A stretch of DNA of 64,000 bases, taken from NCBI GenBank assembly GCA_946803715.1, contig CAMPET010000096.1, forward strand, positions 180,389 to 244,388, read 5' to 3'. The notes below the pieces were generated by a model. The model was not told where the DNA came from, did no database searches, and saw only the letters and a program-made list of their open reading frames with translations. Both the position numbers and the translations under genes were made by a program. Positions 34,801-46,581 of the stretch are shown here, one piece after another (the stretch's first letter is position 1; the number at the start of each line of letters is the position of its first letter). Source of the DNA: Beroe ovata (lineage: Eukaryota > Ctenophora > Nuda > Beroida > Beroidae).

Positions 34801-37800
34801 TTATCTCAATTATCTCATTATGCGATTAACTCTTAGCCTGTTGCCAAGTGTTACGGATCATTGACTCTGACAGCTGTTATACACTAAGCAAACCATGATA
34901 AGACATTCATTATCCGGCCAGTTAAACTCAAATTGGTCATATTCGTGAGCCATGAGGCATGAATTATTGGATTATCTTATCTCATCCTTTAATCAGGTCA
35001 TTGAAACCTAGGTTCAAAGCGCATAGCCGCCTTTAAATGTTTCATTAGCAATGAATATGTCTTTCCTGAATTTACCAGTTTACCTAGAATTTGTTTCATT
35101 GCTTTCGGACATGGAAATCTAGATGAGGGGACTATTTGGCTAAAACTAGCTGAATTCGGGTTTAGCTATGAACCTAATGTATGGAGCTCAACTATTAAAG
35201 CGAAAGTAGCTGTATCGATTTTGGCTATAAAGTCCACCGACAGGACTATAAATCCCCCCTTCCGTTTGCCATATCTTAGCTGCATCTTGATGAGTGGCCA
35301 GTGGACCTCCGTGTGGAATCCAGCGCGTTATTTGAACCCAATTTCATCATATAATTCCAATTTCTTCTGCTCAAAGTCACATTGCAGATCAGCAAAGCGA
35401 TATAGGTTCGAAATTCGATCGGGAAAAATATTGAGTTGTATTGGATTGTTGAAATTTATTATTATTTGAATTATACGATTTCCAAGAATTTTTCATTAAA
35501 TTATGATTTGATTAAAATAGACCAGATAGGAACTTGGAAATGAAAAGCTCTGAATAATGAAAATATAAGTATGGAGTGCTGTATATATACGCTATTTTCA
35601 TGCATGAACAGTACAAAGCAACTCTACATGCCACAATAAGAACTAACGTCATATAAGTATGTACTTTGAAAACAAAGTACACTGCTTTCTGGTGTTATCA
35701 ACCAATCTCAATAACATTATTTGGGGACGATGTAGGTAAAAATCAAATTTGGTTGGTTTGGGTAAAATTCAACATTTAACGTGACTGATTCTGCACTTCT
35801 TGCAGGAAGCATACCGTACGCAAGCATATCTTCAGAAAGTCCACTGCACTCTTCAGTTTTGCGCCTACTATAGAACTTATTGAAAAAATGAAATGTTTAA
35901 GTTGTTGTTTAGTCAAGTCAACTTGATTATTGTCACCTGTAAACTATATCACAACCTCCAACCAACTCCAGCTATATATCCCCCATCTTAACTCCGATAC
36001 TTGCTCCCACCCCACCCAAGTAAGCCACTACAGTGTTCCAGTGACTATGTAATATACTACCGTGAAGTTGCATGCCAACTTCAATTATCTCTTCATACCA
36101 TAGTCAGACAGTATAACAAACAGTAACAATCAGTACTCAACAGTATCATGACAATGATGTAACAATCAGTTCTCAACAGTATCATGAGTCATGATTCATG
36201 ACAATGATACACCACAATTTCATCAACGCGAAATATAGTATATTAACACTGCTGGAGACCATGACGTCAATGACATCATTGTGACGTCATATCCAAACAG
36301 AACAAATAAAACAACAGACTAGCTCTCAGAAAGTAACACTCGGAAAGTAACTCTTACCAATGTAATGTCAAGTATGGTATGAGAAGAGTTGATTCCCCCA
36401 TTTTCGTTTGTGTTACCATTACAGTATTTGTGGGTATCACAAAGCTTGATGAAGTACTTGGCATACCACGATTTCTTCAGGTCATCCATGATTTCTGTTG
36501 GACAAAAGAGTGTACAAATCAGGAAGTGCGAAGCATTGAACTAAGTTTGAGTGTGAGGATCAGATATCGGTAGATTATGATGATAGGCGGTGATCAAAGG
36601 AGTTACAACTTTTAGAATGTGATAACAAATTTTTGCACTTTGTGATGGGCAGTGTGTACTCACTACTCACCGGCTAAATGGAGACCAACTTTTCCGATGA
36701 GCTTTGCGATGGTCACCAGGACAACTGTCGGTTTCTCAGACATTGCTTGGTCCATGAAACTCCAAACAGTTGGTGCAATACTTTGCGATATGATTTCTGT
36801 GATGGTTATTACTCATTATTTTACTAATAATAGTACCTATAGTGTTGGAAAATAGTATACTATACTATCGTCTAACATTATCACTAACATGTCTATCGTC
36901 TAACACTTACAATCAACGAATCTATGGTCCGAATATCCTTATTTCAGGTGATGTCTGGGGAGAATCTTACCTCTAGTCAAAGCTGGGCACAAATCAACGA
37001 GTGCTGTGATTGCGGTGTTCCTGACTTGTACTTCTTCATCTTGTAGTAACTCGTTTATTTCAGGGAGGATCAATTTTACCGTTCTTTCAACCCTGAGGCA
37101 CGAATGCAACTGTAACACCATTCGAGGTAGGTATCCATGCCTATATGATAATATCTTGATATGATTTAAAACAATGAAACGCGGCTTTGTCACATGGCCA
37201 GTTTCTCCGTGAGCAAGTTTCTCCGTGACAGTCAAACAACTGATTCACTGACAGTGACACGGACGAAAAGTACAAATGCTAATTGAATCCAAGCAGCTTT
37301 CAATTTGAATCAGACACGTCCATGGTTCTTCAGCTGGATATAAGGTGGTTATTCACTGCCAATTTCAGAAATTTTCAATTGTTTGTCGTGGGAGAATGAA
37401 TTGTCTTCTATTGTTCATTCTCGCCAAGCTATCTTCGATCGATGCGAAGTTCTATCTTGTCCAGTCCGACGGGCAAAATGGAAACAACATCAGTGGACTT
37501 CTCGTTGCGGACAAAGTGGGGTCGAGCAGGGTAAGTCATCGGAAATGAGTGATTGAGGAGGATTATTCAAAACGATAAATCATATAGGAATGAAACTATG
37601 ATATCAAAATTTCAGACTGGTTTAGTATGCGGGTATCGTAACTTCAACAAAGTAGCGGCCACGGTTATCTGCAGAGAAATGGGTCAGAGTAAATCATTAT
37701 CTTGGACTCAAACTGGAGATCGTTGGGGCAACTCAAGATACCTTGCCCTGTCGAGTGTTTCCTGTAGTAACCCGGCACAGCGCTTTTCAAGTTGCTCTTA

Positions 37801-40800
37801 TTCGGCTGACTTCAATCAGTATTATAACACCTGCTACGATTATGACAACTATTACGTGAAACTAACGTGCTCAGGTTGGTATGGTTAGGGTACGGTAGAA
37901 GTCTAAATGACCCTTGCTCTACATAAGGTCAAAAATACCCAACATCTATGAAGATGTCTCAATTGAAGTACTACCTGCAAATAATTACCAGCACACAGAG
38001 AACATTTCAAAATATAAGCTCTTCCTTTTAATAGTTATCAATTGAATAATTTCAGATGATTGCAAAGAGAACTACTACAAGAAGTCTGATAGATGTGAAG
38101 CATGTCCGAAAGAAAGTCGCTCTCCAATTGGATCGACAACATGTTCCTGCGATGCTGGGTTATACTTCAACACTGAGAAGAACGAGTGTAAGAAATGTCA
38201 GGCAGGTTACTATAGCATGGAGGGGTTTGCTGAATGTCTCAAATGCCCACCTGGTACTAATTCCACTGAGGGTGCCTCCTTTTGTTCGTGTTCCCACGGC
38301 CAGTACTTTAGTCAGGGCCACTGCAAAGAGTGCCCTCCCAACAAGTACAGCAAGGGTAACCTCACGGAGTGTATTCCCTGCCCGCCAGGGTCTCACAGTG
38401 AGGCAGGTTCTCACACCTGCAACTGTTCTGGGGGAATGTTCGAGAACAATGGAACATGTGAGGTGTGTCCCAAGGATTACTACAGCTACACCGGCAGCAC
38501 AAGCTGTACCAAGTGTCCCGGGGAATACAAATCTGCTCTGTACCAGTCGTTCTGTGTGTGCCCACCTGGACTCTACTGGAACCAGGTGAAGAGAAACTGT
38601 ACACAATGCCCAGAAGACCAATACAACCCCTTCTCCAACAAGACATCCTGTATCCAGTGCCCTGACCTCGCCACTGCACCTACCGGTTCCACTACTTGCT
38701 ACTGTAAAGCTGGATACATGGTAGCTGACTCATACGACCGTCAGATATGTGAGATATGTCCAGAAAACACGTATAGCGGGAAGGGAGCAACTAGGTGTCT
38801 CCAATGTCCCCACTTCAAGGCAGCAGCCCCGGGGTCAGAGTTCTGTTACACATGCTCCCTTGGCCAGTACTGGGATAACCACACTTGTATACAATGTCCG
38901 GAACACCTGTATGGAGATGGAGTTCATTGCTTTGAATGTCCTCCTGGATTTGGTGTAGAGAGCGGCTTCTGTTACAAAGTCACTGACATTTCCAGTCCTC
39001 TGAGGAGACTTAGCAGTAGCAATGAAGGAGTTCTCTCCTGGTTAGTGATCCTAACATTGATCTGTTCGGCGACAGCTGTCTACATGGGTAGACGCAGGAT
39101 AATAGAGACAGGGCGAGGTTTTATCGCAAGGATGAAACAACGGGAGCGAGTGGTGACTGATCGAGTTGGAGAGGAGGCAGGGGAGAGAGTCAGATTCCAG
39201 AGTACTCTACAGCTGGACACGATACATGAGGCGGAATCTCAGGGCTGCTCAACCGAGACTGAGTGCAACGCCAGCGGGGAACAGAGCAACATATACGAAC
39301 ACATTTGATCGAATTGTGGACACTTTAGTTTGATTAGCAATGATTTGGTGAAGTTGTGATTGCTGGGTCACCTACTATAAAATAAGTGAATGTTTTGCAA
39401 GGAATAAGTCTTGATAAAAAGAGATAAGTCTCACCCGAATGATTTGGAAATGTCGACTAAACACGAGCACATTGCACTCCGAACGTCGTAGTCAATATCC
39501 TGACATAGCATCCGGATCGTTGGGCATATGTCACTTTCAATCTGAGAAAAAAGTCAAAGCATATGTCAAAATTATCATGTGTGAATAAATATTGATCGAC
39601 AATATTCAGAATGTGTGAAATTTTCTGATTGATTTGTTGCGTTTCATCCAAGTGATATCAGCACGTTGAAACTTGAAGGAAAAGTATTCACCACAACGCT
39701 TTAACATGAAAGAAACGCTACGCTACCACAAAAACAATAAATAAGCTGCATTTTATTTTATATTCATACTTTCACTGCTCTCAAAGTCTCTTGTGGACGG
39801 GAATTTCGCTGGCAAATCGATAAAACCACTATGTTTCCTTCAATTGATGTTTCTTTATTCGTAAATGCTCAAATTTCGTGTATTTGTTGATTGCCAGAGC
39901 AACCTATATAAGTGTGTATGTGCGTGTGTTGGTGTTTGAAAATATATGATAATGATAATTGGACGTGTGTTTGTGTGTATTCCATTAGTCATGTAAAGGA
40001 TGGGTACCTGTGCAGTATCGAGTTTCAGACATAGACTTGTGATCAACTTGGAGCATGCTATCCTGGATGAGGTCCTTTCTGACAAGTTACCTGACAAACA
40101 CTGAAACTTACTGTGTCATATGAACAGAGTGATTGAGCACTTCTGTGGTATACGTAGTGCATGGCGGAATGTAGAAATCATAACGATACAAAATAGAATA
40201 TAATCTATCGCCATCAGTGAAGATACCTTTAGCAAGGACCATGTTGACTATGTTATTCTTTCTGATGTGTTCCAAATTGGCTGTTCTGATGTATGTAACG
40301 AGAGCATCCAACCAAATGTTTTCTACTTCTGATTCGTGTGAAGAGACGTGTGTCTGCAAACAATTGCTTGTCTAGGTATCATGCTTTTTGAGGGGATAAT
40401 ACAACAAAAACCAATTAGACAGAAATATACCCATATGAGCGGAGTAATGTGTCCACAGATTGGATCTTGGAAGATTAAACCAGTTGATGCCAACACTTTT
40501 ACACACTGCAGGAACATTCACGATAATCCATCAACATTATAATTTCATTGGGCGACTAGATAAAAACAGAAGAGATAACAATTATCACCTTTCCACATGC
40601 TATCAATAGTTCACTTGATGCTGAGTTCACCATGTCCTGATAAGAATGATAATTGTTTATATCCCTTGGATACTATGATAATCAGTGTTGATATAATCCT
40701 CAAAGTAGTAGTAATCAAGTTTTCTTGTGAAATTTTATCAAGATATATTGTGATTGCTTGGTGTTTGAATTTTACAGCATGCATTGTTTTATAGTCTGTA

Positions 40801-41564
40801 ATCACTGTACTGAGGCAAATATGTGCAGTACAATGATACATTTTAAGGTTGAATGATGCTTGGATTTGTGAAATCTCATTGGGAGCCAACAAAAGAGCAC
40901 ACCAATGCCTATTAAACTTTTCCAATCATAGAACTTGTCTCACCACAAAGCATGAAATTAACTCTGAGACAGCTTCAGGCTCTTCTAATAAGAGACTGGG
41001 TAAACTGTGTGCCAAGCTGATCCTTTGTGTTTCTTGTCCATCACTAGGGTGTGTATAACATTATTCAGTTCGAACAATTGGCTTTGTCTCATTGTCTACA
41101 ATTCAATCATCTGAAGCATATTAAGGTATGAAAGTCATTTCAAATAGTTTTTCTTTTTTCTGGAGAGCAAACCTGAAAATCAGTAATGCTCTCTCCTTTT
41201 CTGAAAGTGATTCATCAAAACGTAATTTTTCTATATCCTCTGCACTCTGAAGGGAACAAAATATGGTGAATAAAATATGTTAGGTCTTAGGTCTTAGGTT
41301 AATGGCCAATGGTCGTATTAATCAACCAGGCCGGATGGTAGCCATGCCTAGGCATTGGACCTTCCCTATACACAAAGGATTTAGGGTATGTACTCCTGAG
41401 TGGCGGGGCCACTCGACTGCCGGGGTATCAAAAAAGAATACACATAAGAGGCAAGCACACGTGCTGATGATACACTCATAGTAATTACTCACAAGAAGTC
41501 CTTTGGTACAAGTCTTTTCAAATTCAACTTCTTCATCATCAAGCCAATTCAGTGATTGAAGCAT
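25840..41564 (-). CDS. PPP4R4: PPP4R4 homologue, HEAT-repeat regulatory subunit of protein phosphatase 4
   Basis: Twenty-three exons with phases agreeing at every junction (about 803 residues; human 873): 41564-41493, 41246-41173, 41043-40944, 40636-40589, 40505-40431, 40353-40227, 40090-40008, 39541-39435, 37092-36971, 36796-36671, 36494-36358, 32795-32708, 32513-32410, 30929-30786, 30571-30377, 29874-29769, 29270-29143, 28923-28759, 28678-28637, 28341-28285, 26779-26665, 26570-26459, 25924-25840 (TGA). Markers shared with the vertebrate protein include SAEDIEKLRFDESLSEKERA, LCQDIDYDVRSAMC, DRPMLQQLE and DKDVLFYIQQ. Helical HEAT-like repeats fill the first 620 residues; the C-terminus is a charged coil and then a basic Ser-rich tail with RRAS motifs. 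The family anchors PP4c in the cytoplasm. Intron 8 (37093-39434) contains a receptor gene and intron 20 (26780-28284) a peptidase gene, both on the other strand. The start ATG is the only in-frame candidate in exon 1; N-terminal completeness is uncertain. Confidence 0.93.
27115..27120 (+). promoter_or_regulatory. TATA box of the nested cysteine peptidase gene
   Basis: TATAAA lies 37-42 bases upstream of the ATG at 27157, in the context CATATAAATTTATAGG. It would place transcription start near 27145 and leave a very short leader, consistent with a self-contained intronless gene inside a host intron. Confidence 0.55.
27157..28263 (+). CDS. Papain-family (C1A) cysteine peptidase, intronless and nested in PPP4R4
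   Basis: 368 residues. Residues 1-17 form a signal peptide (MIRVLIFGFVFACVAWA). A prodomain of the I29 type occupies about 30-100. The mature domain starts near residue 130 (PESFDWRSPDP). Catalytic residues are visible: Cys159 in EGSCWA, His308 in DGHAMAVVGY, Asn324 in IKNSWG. The oxyanion Gln is Q154, but the Gln-to-Cys spacing is one residue shorter than papain's, and the usual Cys before the GSCW motif is replaced by Glu, so the first conserved disulfide is absent. Likely secreted or lysosomal. It has no introns, unlike its host, and its stop codon lies 22 bp from host exon 20, which suggests insertion by retroposition (inference). Confidence 0.9.
   Translation: MIRVLIFGFVFACVAWAMHLDLETVEAALSSACKLRDLYETYKSHHGLLRCKKEHPERWALFKESLKEVRKMKRNDEITWDVGVTPLSDLSDVEYENMYLGYNESMSTDDQLQMDRDSEVLPLLASDEMPESFDWRSPDPEHPGDCYVTPVQHQKEGSCWARAALVPIEAQIKLYTGELVALSPFEAYDCTYGGENGYNGRKGGGRPKDVYKWLKLSGRISTREAIPDRPGVLPTHYMRFIYADTPNHFADFVIDSIRWPRDEKQLVNALWNMSPVVISIQTKGLRPLWKGYKGKPFWSDACTDGDGHAMAVVGYNKQSLIIKNSWGTHWGDKGYLMWERGHAGWNCHMFEQAVYPIVDPKEEQNETS
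30121..30227. repeat. Tandem repeat of about 36 bp in PPP4R4 intron 15
   Basis: Three copies of AATTAGTGGACACAACGCAC plus TCATTAGTAACTCA. The GTGGACA core is shared with the 12-bp array at 30937. Confidence 0.85.
30937..31035. repeat. 12-bp minisatellite (GTTAGTGGACGT) in PPP4R4 intron 13
   Basis: Eight near-perfect units beginning seven bases from the acceptor of exon 14 (30929), again on the acceptor side of an intron. Confidence 0.9.
31982..32066. repeat. (GT)n microsatellite with an internal gap (N at 32011)
   Basis: Long GT array, partly GTAC-interrupted; the N indicates that its true length is unresolved. Confidence 0.9.
32796..36357 (-). other. Largest PPP4R4 intron
   Basis: The 3.56-kb intron between exons 11 and 12, defined by continuous phase-0 reading across it. 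I found no nested gene here, in contrast to introns 8 and 20. Short open stretches at 34085-34297 and 35221-35469 lack family resemblance. Confidence 0.65.
37396..39308 (+). CDS. Single-pass receptor with SRCR domain and GCC2/GCC3-type Cys-rich repeats, nested in PPP4R4
   Basis: Three exons, 37396-37530, 37616-37874 and 38056-39308 (TGA), with agreeing phases; 548 residues. The signal peptide is MNCLLLFILAKLSSIDA. An SRCR domain follows at about 25-130 (VCGYRNFNKVAATVICREMG, ending VKLTCS). Next come some eight Cys-rich repeats of the C-x2-C, CPPG and YS/YY kind found in GCC2/GCC3 (ephrin-receptor-like) modules, at about 133-445. A transmembrane helix (WLVILTLICSATAVYM) is followed by a tail of about 85 residues that begins basic (GRRR) and ends SNIYEHI, a possible tyrosine-based sorting or SH2-binding site. 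SRCR plus GCC modules suggest a cell-surface recognition receptor; the ligand is unknown. The gene lies antisense to its host, in intron 8. Confidence 0.88.
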
Positions 41565-42049
41565 AAAACTATCATACAATATATAACTGAATTATGAATG
41601 GCATTTGTTATCTAATAAGGGAGGTAACAAGAGGAGATGACAAGGGAAAAGAAATTTATAAAATCGACCTAAGCATTCCCTGGAGTTTGCAAAGATTCAA
41701 TAGTTATGGAATATGGGTTATAGAATACTCATCAAACACACTGCAATTTGCATGGTATACTGCTGGACACTGAGAAGACAGGAGATAGTTATAAATGAGC
41801 TTCCTTAATAAAAGGGAACATTTTAGATTTAAGAAGAGCTCTCCAATTTTCTGTTGTAGTCAAAAGCATAAAGGAGATTCTAATTTCTATGGGGCTATGT
41901 CAGGATATAATGCTGTTGAAACAGGAAGAATTGGAAAATGGAAGTGTGGCACAAATTATCACAATACAGGTGATATACAGCTTATTGATCATGAATTCAT
42001 GAGTGAAGAAAGTTTTAAATAAGCATCAAAGTCAATTTTTGATTTTGCC
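41565..42049. other. Region upstream of PPP4R4
   Basis: AT-rich; no further PPP4R4 exon was recognised. A 75-codon open stretch at 41795-42022 on the plus strand has no family resemblance. Confidence 0.4.
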
Positions 42050-42505
42050 GGATGTTTGTCAATCGATGATAGACCCTGTATGTCGGCAATTTAGTCTCGC
42101 GCGCGGCGCGAACTTATTGTTTCTTTTGCTTTGTTTTTGCAAGCACAAGTTTCACTTTTTTATCAATCGATGGTAGACCCTGTCGGAAATATCGTTTTGC
42201 GCGCTCGGCGCAATTACTTATTCTGAGACAGCTTCAGCTGCGCTTCGCGGCTTGCATCAGCGGTTAAGCATCGCCAGACAATATACTTTTTATGGTCAGG
42301 TGCACGCGCGGCGCGGAATGAAAGCAAACGTCAGCTAAGATTTGACAAAGATGCCACTTCATCTGGCAGTGCTAAGCCCAGCTGACGCCCGCCGCGAAGT
42401 GGCGTGCGCCAGCGCGAGCGAGAATAATTTACGGCGAGAATAATTTTTCTGAGAATAATTTGCGGCGCGCTAGCAATGAAATTCTCGACAGGGGCTATCA
42501 TCGAC
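42050..42505. mobile_element. GC-rich foldback elements, copy 5 (two tandem signature units and an inverted one)
   Basis: TCAATCGATGATAGACCCTGT (42061) and TCAATCGATGGTAGACCCTGT (42161) start two units with CG-alternating cores. The second ends with CGGCTTGCATCAGCGGTTAA and GCATCGCCAGACA, as at 3703. An inverted end (CTCGACAGGGGCTATCATCGAC) lies at about 42484-42505. In between is a tandem CGAGAATAATTT repeat. Confidence 0.7.
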
Positions 42506-42878
42506 AGTCAAATTCTACCTAATGTTGTCATTGTCATTGTTAAAATTCCACTAACGATAGTCGGAGTAATCTTACTTTTCATTTTACAATGATCCTCGTA
42601 TCTCTACTGATGATCATACAATAGTCATTGACTACACTTTAAGATGATTGTGTTATCTTTCAGTAGCATGGACAGTCTCAGGTCTCATAAATACCTGCAT
42701 GTGTTGCAAATATGATCAGTTGTATTGTGAATTGAAAAGAGACAATTCCTGATTAATTGAGATGGATAACTCTGGTAATGGGCCCTACATTAACAAAAGA
42801 TCAAATGAAAGGTATGCAACTTAACCATTTCCTTGACACTATCCCCTCAACTTTTATCTTTATCATGGAATCTCTCAG

Positions 42879-43150
42879 GTTGAGGTATGCTGTTGATGTT
42901 GCACAGAAGTCGGTAAATGATGCCTTCAAGATATTTTCCATTGGTAAAAGGCCTTACCATCAGCTCTTCAGTGATGTTTGCCAGGTATTGAAAAGCAAGT
43001 ATTGGATGAAGCATTAATTAAAGGATCTATAGAAAGCAGTCTCATGATCTTTTCTATAGATGGCAAACTCGTCATCTTTTCAGGATATCAATGCTCAGTT
43101 GGATACACTCAATCTATTAATCAAGCCATTGATAGAAGCTGCACCACTCT
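42879..43150 (+). other. Two candidate coding exons of an unrecognised gene
   Basis: Segment 42879-42984 is bounded by CTCTCAG and CAG|GTATTG and reads without a stop (LRYAVDVAQKSVNDAFKIF). Segment 43084-43150 follows TTTTCAG and reads DINAQLDTLNLLIKPLIEAA until an N at 43151. Both are in compatible phase and helix-like, but I do not recognise the family and the rest would be lost in the gap and the pyrimidine tract. Could equally be chance. Confidence 0.25.
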
Positions 43151-43215
43151 NAATTTGGAAAACAATGATTGATGCTCAATCTTGGCTGCACTCTGATCAA
43201 TTAACAATGTTTTTG

Positions 43216-45200
43216 CTTATCCAACTTCCTCTCCCTCCACATCCAACCTCTTCAGCCAAGTTTCCCCTCCTCAATGCTCTTTCAACTTCTCCAGCAACAC
43301 ATGACAGTTGACAATTACAGGTGTCTCTATTCTGTGAGGGGGAAAAGAGGGATGGGCCTGCTCAGAGAGAATGTGAAGCTGTTGTTTCTGATGTTTGAGG
43401 TGAATATTTGAATAGTGAATGTGATTCTGAATTTCAAGAGACAATGTGCAATAACCGATCTTTCATAATAATCAGTGTTTATATAATCAGTGTTTCTTGG
43501 AAAAATCTTCATCTTACAGCTAATCATTTGCCAACTCCTCCCCTCCCACCTCATCCAACTTCTCCCCTCCCTCCTCATTCAGATCCCCTCTCTCCTCATC
43601 CAACTTCGCAACTTCTCCCCTCTCTCCTCATCCAAATTCTCCCCTCTTTCATTCAAATGCTCTCCTCCCTTTCTCCATCAAACTTTCCCCTCTATCCTCA
43701 TCCAACTTCTCTCCTCTCCCTCATCCAACTTCAGAACGTCTCCCCTTCCTCCCCATCCAACATAATCTCTCTCTCTTCATCCAGCTTCTCCCTAGCTCCC
43801 TCTCTGCCCATTCAATTTCATCATTCTCCCCTCCCTCTCATCGAACTTCATAACCCTCTCCCTCCTCATCCCACTTTACCCTCTCTCCTCAAACAAACCC
43901 TCCCCTCCCATCTAACATGTATCCTTCCTCCTCATCCCGCTTCTCCTCTCTATCCTCATCAGCTTCTCCCCTCATCCAGCTCCCCGCTTCCCTCCTCATC
44001 TATCGTTAGAACTGCCCCCTCTCTCCTCATATAGCTCTTCCCCTCTCTCCTCATCAAACTTTAGAACTTCTCCCCTCCCCCGATCCCACTTCTCCCCTCT
44101 CTCCTCAAACATATTCTCCCCTCTCACCTAATCTAACATCTCTCCTCCCTCATCTAACATCTCCTCTCCGTCAGTCCCTCATCAACTAGTTTCCCTCATC
44201 CTTAGTCCCGATCCAAGACACAGGAACACAGATGAGAGAGATGGACGTGAAAGAAACCTCAACCCTCCAACTTCAACAGTGCTACAAATCTTGGTTTCAA
44301 GGTGATTGTTCAATATTCGACGTTTCATGACTTGATATATTATCAGTGGTGCATATTGCATAATTTCACAGTTTCACTTTCAGACAGACTGAATAGCACA
44401 GCTGTCGACAATGTCACCGAGTGTGTGATGGTGTGTATGGCTTTTCCTTATCCAACTTTTCATCAAACTTGAGAACTTCCCTCCCCCTCCTCATCCAAGT
44501 TCTCCCCTCTCTCCTCAAACAAATTCTCCCCTCTCTCCTCATCTAACATGTATCCTTCCTCCTCATCCCGCTTTTCCCCTCTATCCTCATCCAACTTCTC
44601 CCCTCCCTCCTCATCCGATGTCTACCTCCTCATCCTACTTCGGAACTGCCCCTTCTCTCCCCATCCAACATATCCCCTCTCTCTTCATCCCTCTTTCCTC
44701 ATTCAATTTTATAACTTCTCCCGATTCCCTCCCTCCTCATCCTACTTGAGAACTTCTCCCATCCCTCCTTATCCAAATTCAGAACTTCTCCCCTCTCTTC
44801 TCATCCAAATTTTCCACTCATTCATTCAACTCCTCCCCTGTCTCCCTAATCCCTATTCAATTTCAGAGCTTTCCCCTTACTCCTCATCCAGCTCCTCGCT
44901 TCCCTCCTCATCTATCTTCAGAACTGGCCTTCTCTCCCCATCCAAGTTCTCCCCTCTCTTCCTATCCAACTTCACCCCTCTCTCCTCATTCAGCTCCCCC
45001 ACTCTCATCATCCAATTTCTGAACTTCTCCCTTCCCTCCTCCCCCCTCCAGGCCCCCATTCTCATTCAACTTCAGGACTTCTCCCCTCCCTACCCATCCC
45101 ACTTCTCCCCTCTCTTCTCAAACAAATTCTCCTCACCCTCCTCATCTAAAATCTCCCCTCCTCCTCAGTCCCGATCCAAGAAACACAGGAACACAGATGA
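43216..45200 (+). repeat. 2-kb pyrimidine-rich degenerate minisatellite
   Basis: The plus strand is overwhelmingly C/T, built from variants of CTCTCCTCATCCAACTTCTC about 15-30 bases long, interrupted by about 250 bp of normal sequence (44190-44440) that also begins a repeated block (CCGATCCAAGACACAGGAAC recurs near 45170). Because stop codons need purines, the array gives spurious open frames of up to 260 codons rich in Pro, Ser and Leu; I do not call these genes. A thinner continuation is seen at 45670-45830. Confidence 0.85.
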
Positions 45201-45460
45201 GAGAGAGATGGACTTGCTAAAAAAAACTTCAACCCCCAGTGACAGAATTACCCCAGCTGGTCGTCGATCGCGAATTTTCGAAGATCATATCTGGTCGTCA
45301 ATTATATTAATCGTCATTTCATTTTACTAAGAACACTTGCTAAGTACCATTCAATGCGACCACTTTTCAGCTCTTTTAAAACGATAAAAACAACAGGTCG
45401 TTCGATGTTGCCTAACACGTTCCATTTAAGTGCCTTGTAGTTCTTTAAATTGAAAAGCAG

Positions 45461-45495
45461 GGGTCTGGGGGCGGCAGCCCCCAGAAGCCAGATCC
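45461..45495. repeat. Short GC hairpin next to an assembly gap
   Basis: CTGGGGGC pairs with GCCCCCAG (about 45465-45484) seventeen bases before the N at 45502. Similar GGGTCTGGGGGCGGCAGCCC hairpins are common in invertebrate dispersed repeats (recollection, not checked). Confidence 0.5.
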
Positions 45496-45502
45496 TTGGA
45501 CN

Positions 45503-46581
45503 CCCTCATCAACTCCCGTGACATGCTTTCACTCAGTGCTTTGCTTGTCATCAATTACATTCCTTGCTTCTTCTGATTCGTCTCGGATATTTTGAATATA
45601 ATCAGGATTCACGACTGTTAAGTATTGTGTGGATTACATGTAAGTTAATTATTGAAATGAGAAGAAACTCTTGCCCTCCCTCCTGATCCAACATTTCTCC
45701 AGTCCCCTTTTCCCTCTTCCAACTTCCCTTGACCCCTTTTCTAACTTCTCCACTAGTCCCTTCCCGCCCTCCTTAACCCTTCCCGATGTGTTTTATTGCT
45801 TTCTGCCTGCAACTCCGACATTTCACCATTCATGGTCACCATGTTTTTCATGAAAAATTTTCCATTCCAGATAGATGGCTCAGCAGCGCATTACGAATGA
45901 CAAAATTATAGATAAAGCACTCATTGTAAGCATTTACTTTGTCAGAAACGGCTAAGGTCATCATTCAAAGGCGGGAATCAGCAATCATTTCACAAACCAG
46001 GAGCATCAGATAAAATTTTCTTCTAGAAAGCCAGTTCCTAACTTCAGCTGAGTGGGATCTCATGTCCATGATGTCTCTTTGGTGTTTAAATTCACGCCAA
46101 GGTGAAGAATTGCGCGTGTAAACTTTTTACGTTGTTTTGCGACGAATTTTCAAAAACCTTCCTCTCTTTGACGCCAAAAATGACTAAGTTCCGCGGTTGT
46201 CCGCGGCATGGGCCCGGTTGGAATTTGTTCCCAAAAGGTTGAACTAACATCTAGTGAAAGTCCCATCGAGGGAGCTCGTGGTAGTCAAAAGTTATAGCGT
46301 CACCAAAATACCCAAAGTTTGGCGCTTGTGAAAGCAGGTGAAATGTCGGAGTTTCAGGAAATGAAATATACTGTGAGAATCTCCAAGCATCGAAGCTTCA
46401 GAATAATCGCACTTCAACCAGTTTAATCAAAATTTTGAAGGTGTAATATGCTGTGAAAGGGAGGGCACTTTCCAAATTGGCGCGCAATCAAAAATCCCCC
46501 TATTTCCGCAAAGCCCAAAATTAGCCTAGTGCAACATGCCCGTGGCAATATCAAAAGACACTCTACACACACCACGGAAAG
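45503..46581. other. Intergenic region, no gene recognised
   Basis: Starts with residual pyrimidine-rich repeat (to about 45830), then unique-looking DNA. Its composition is less AT-rich than elsewhere, and it may be an untranslated leader or repeat flank of the following zinc-finger frame. Confidence 0.35.

Noticed and set aside
43408-45330. Open frames of 208 and 260 codons rich in Pro/Ser/Leu
   Set aside because: They arise because C/T-only repeats cannot form stop codons; composition follows the repeat unit and no domain or start context supports them.
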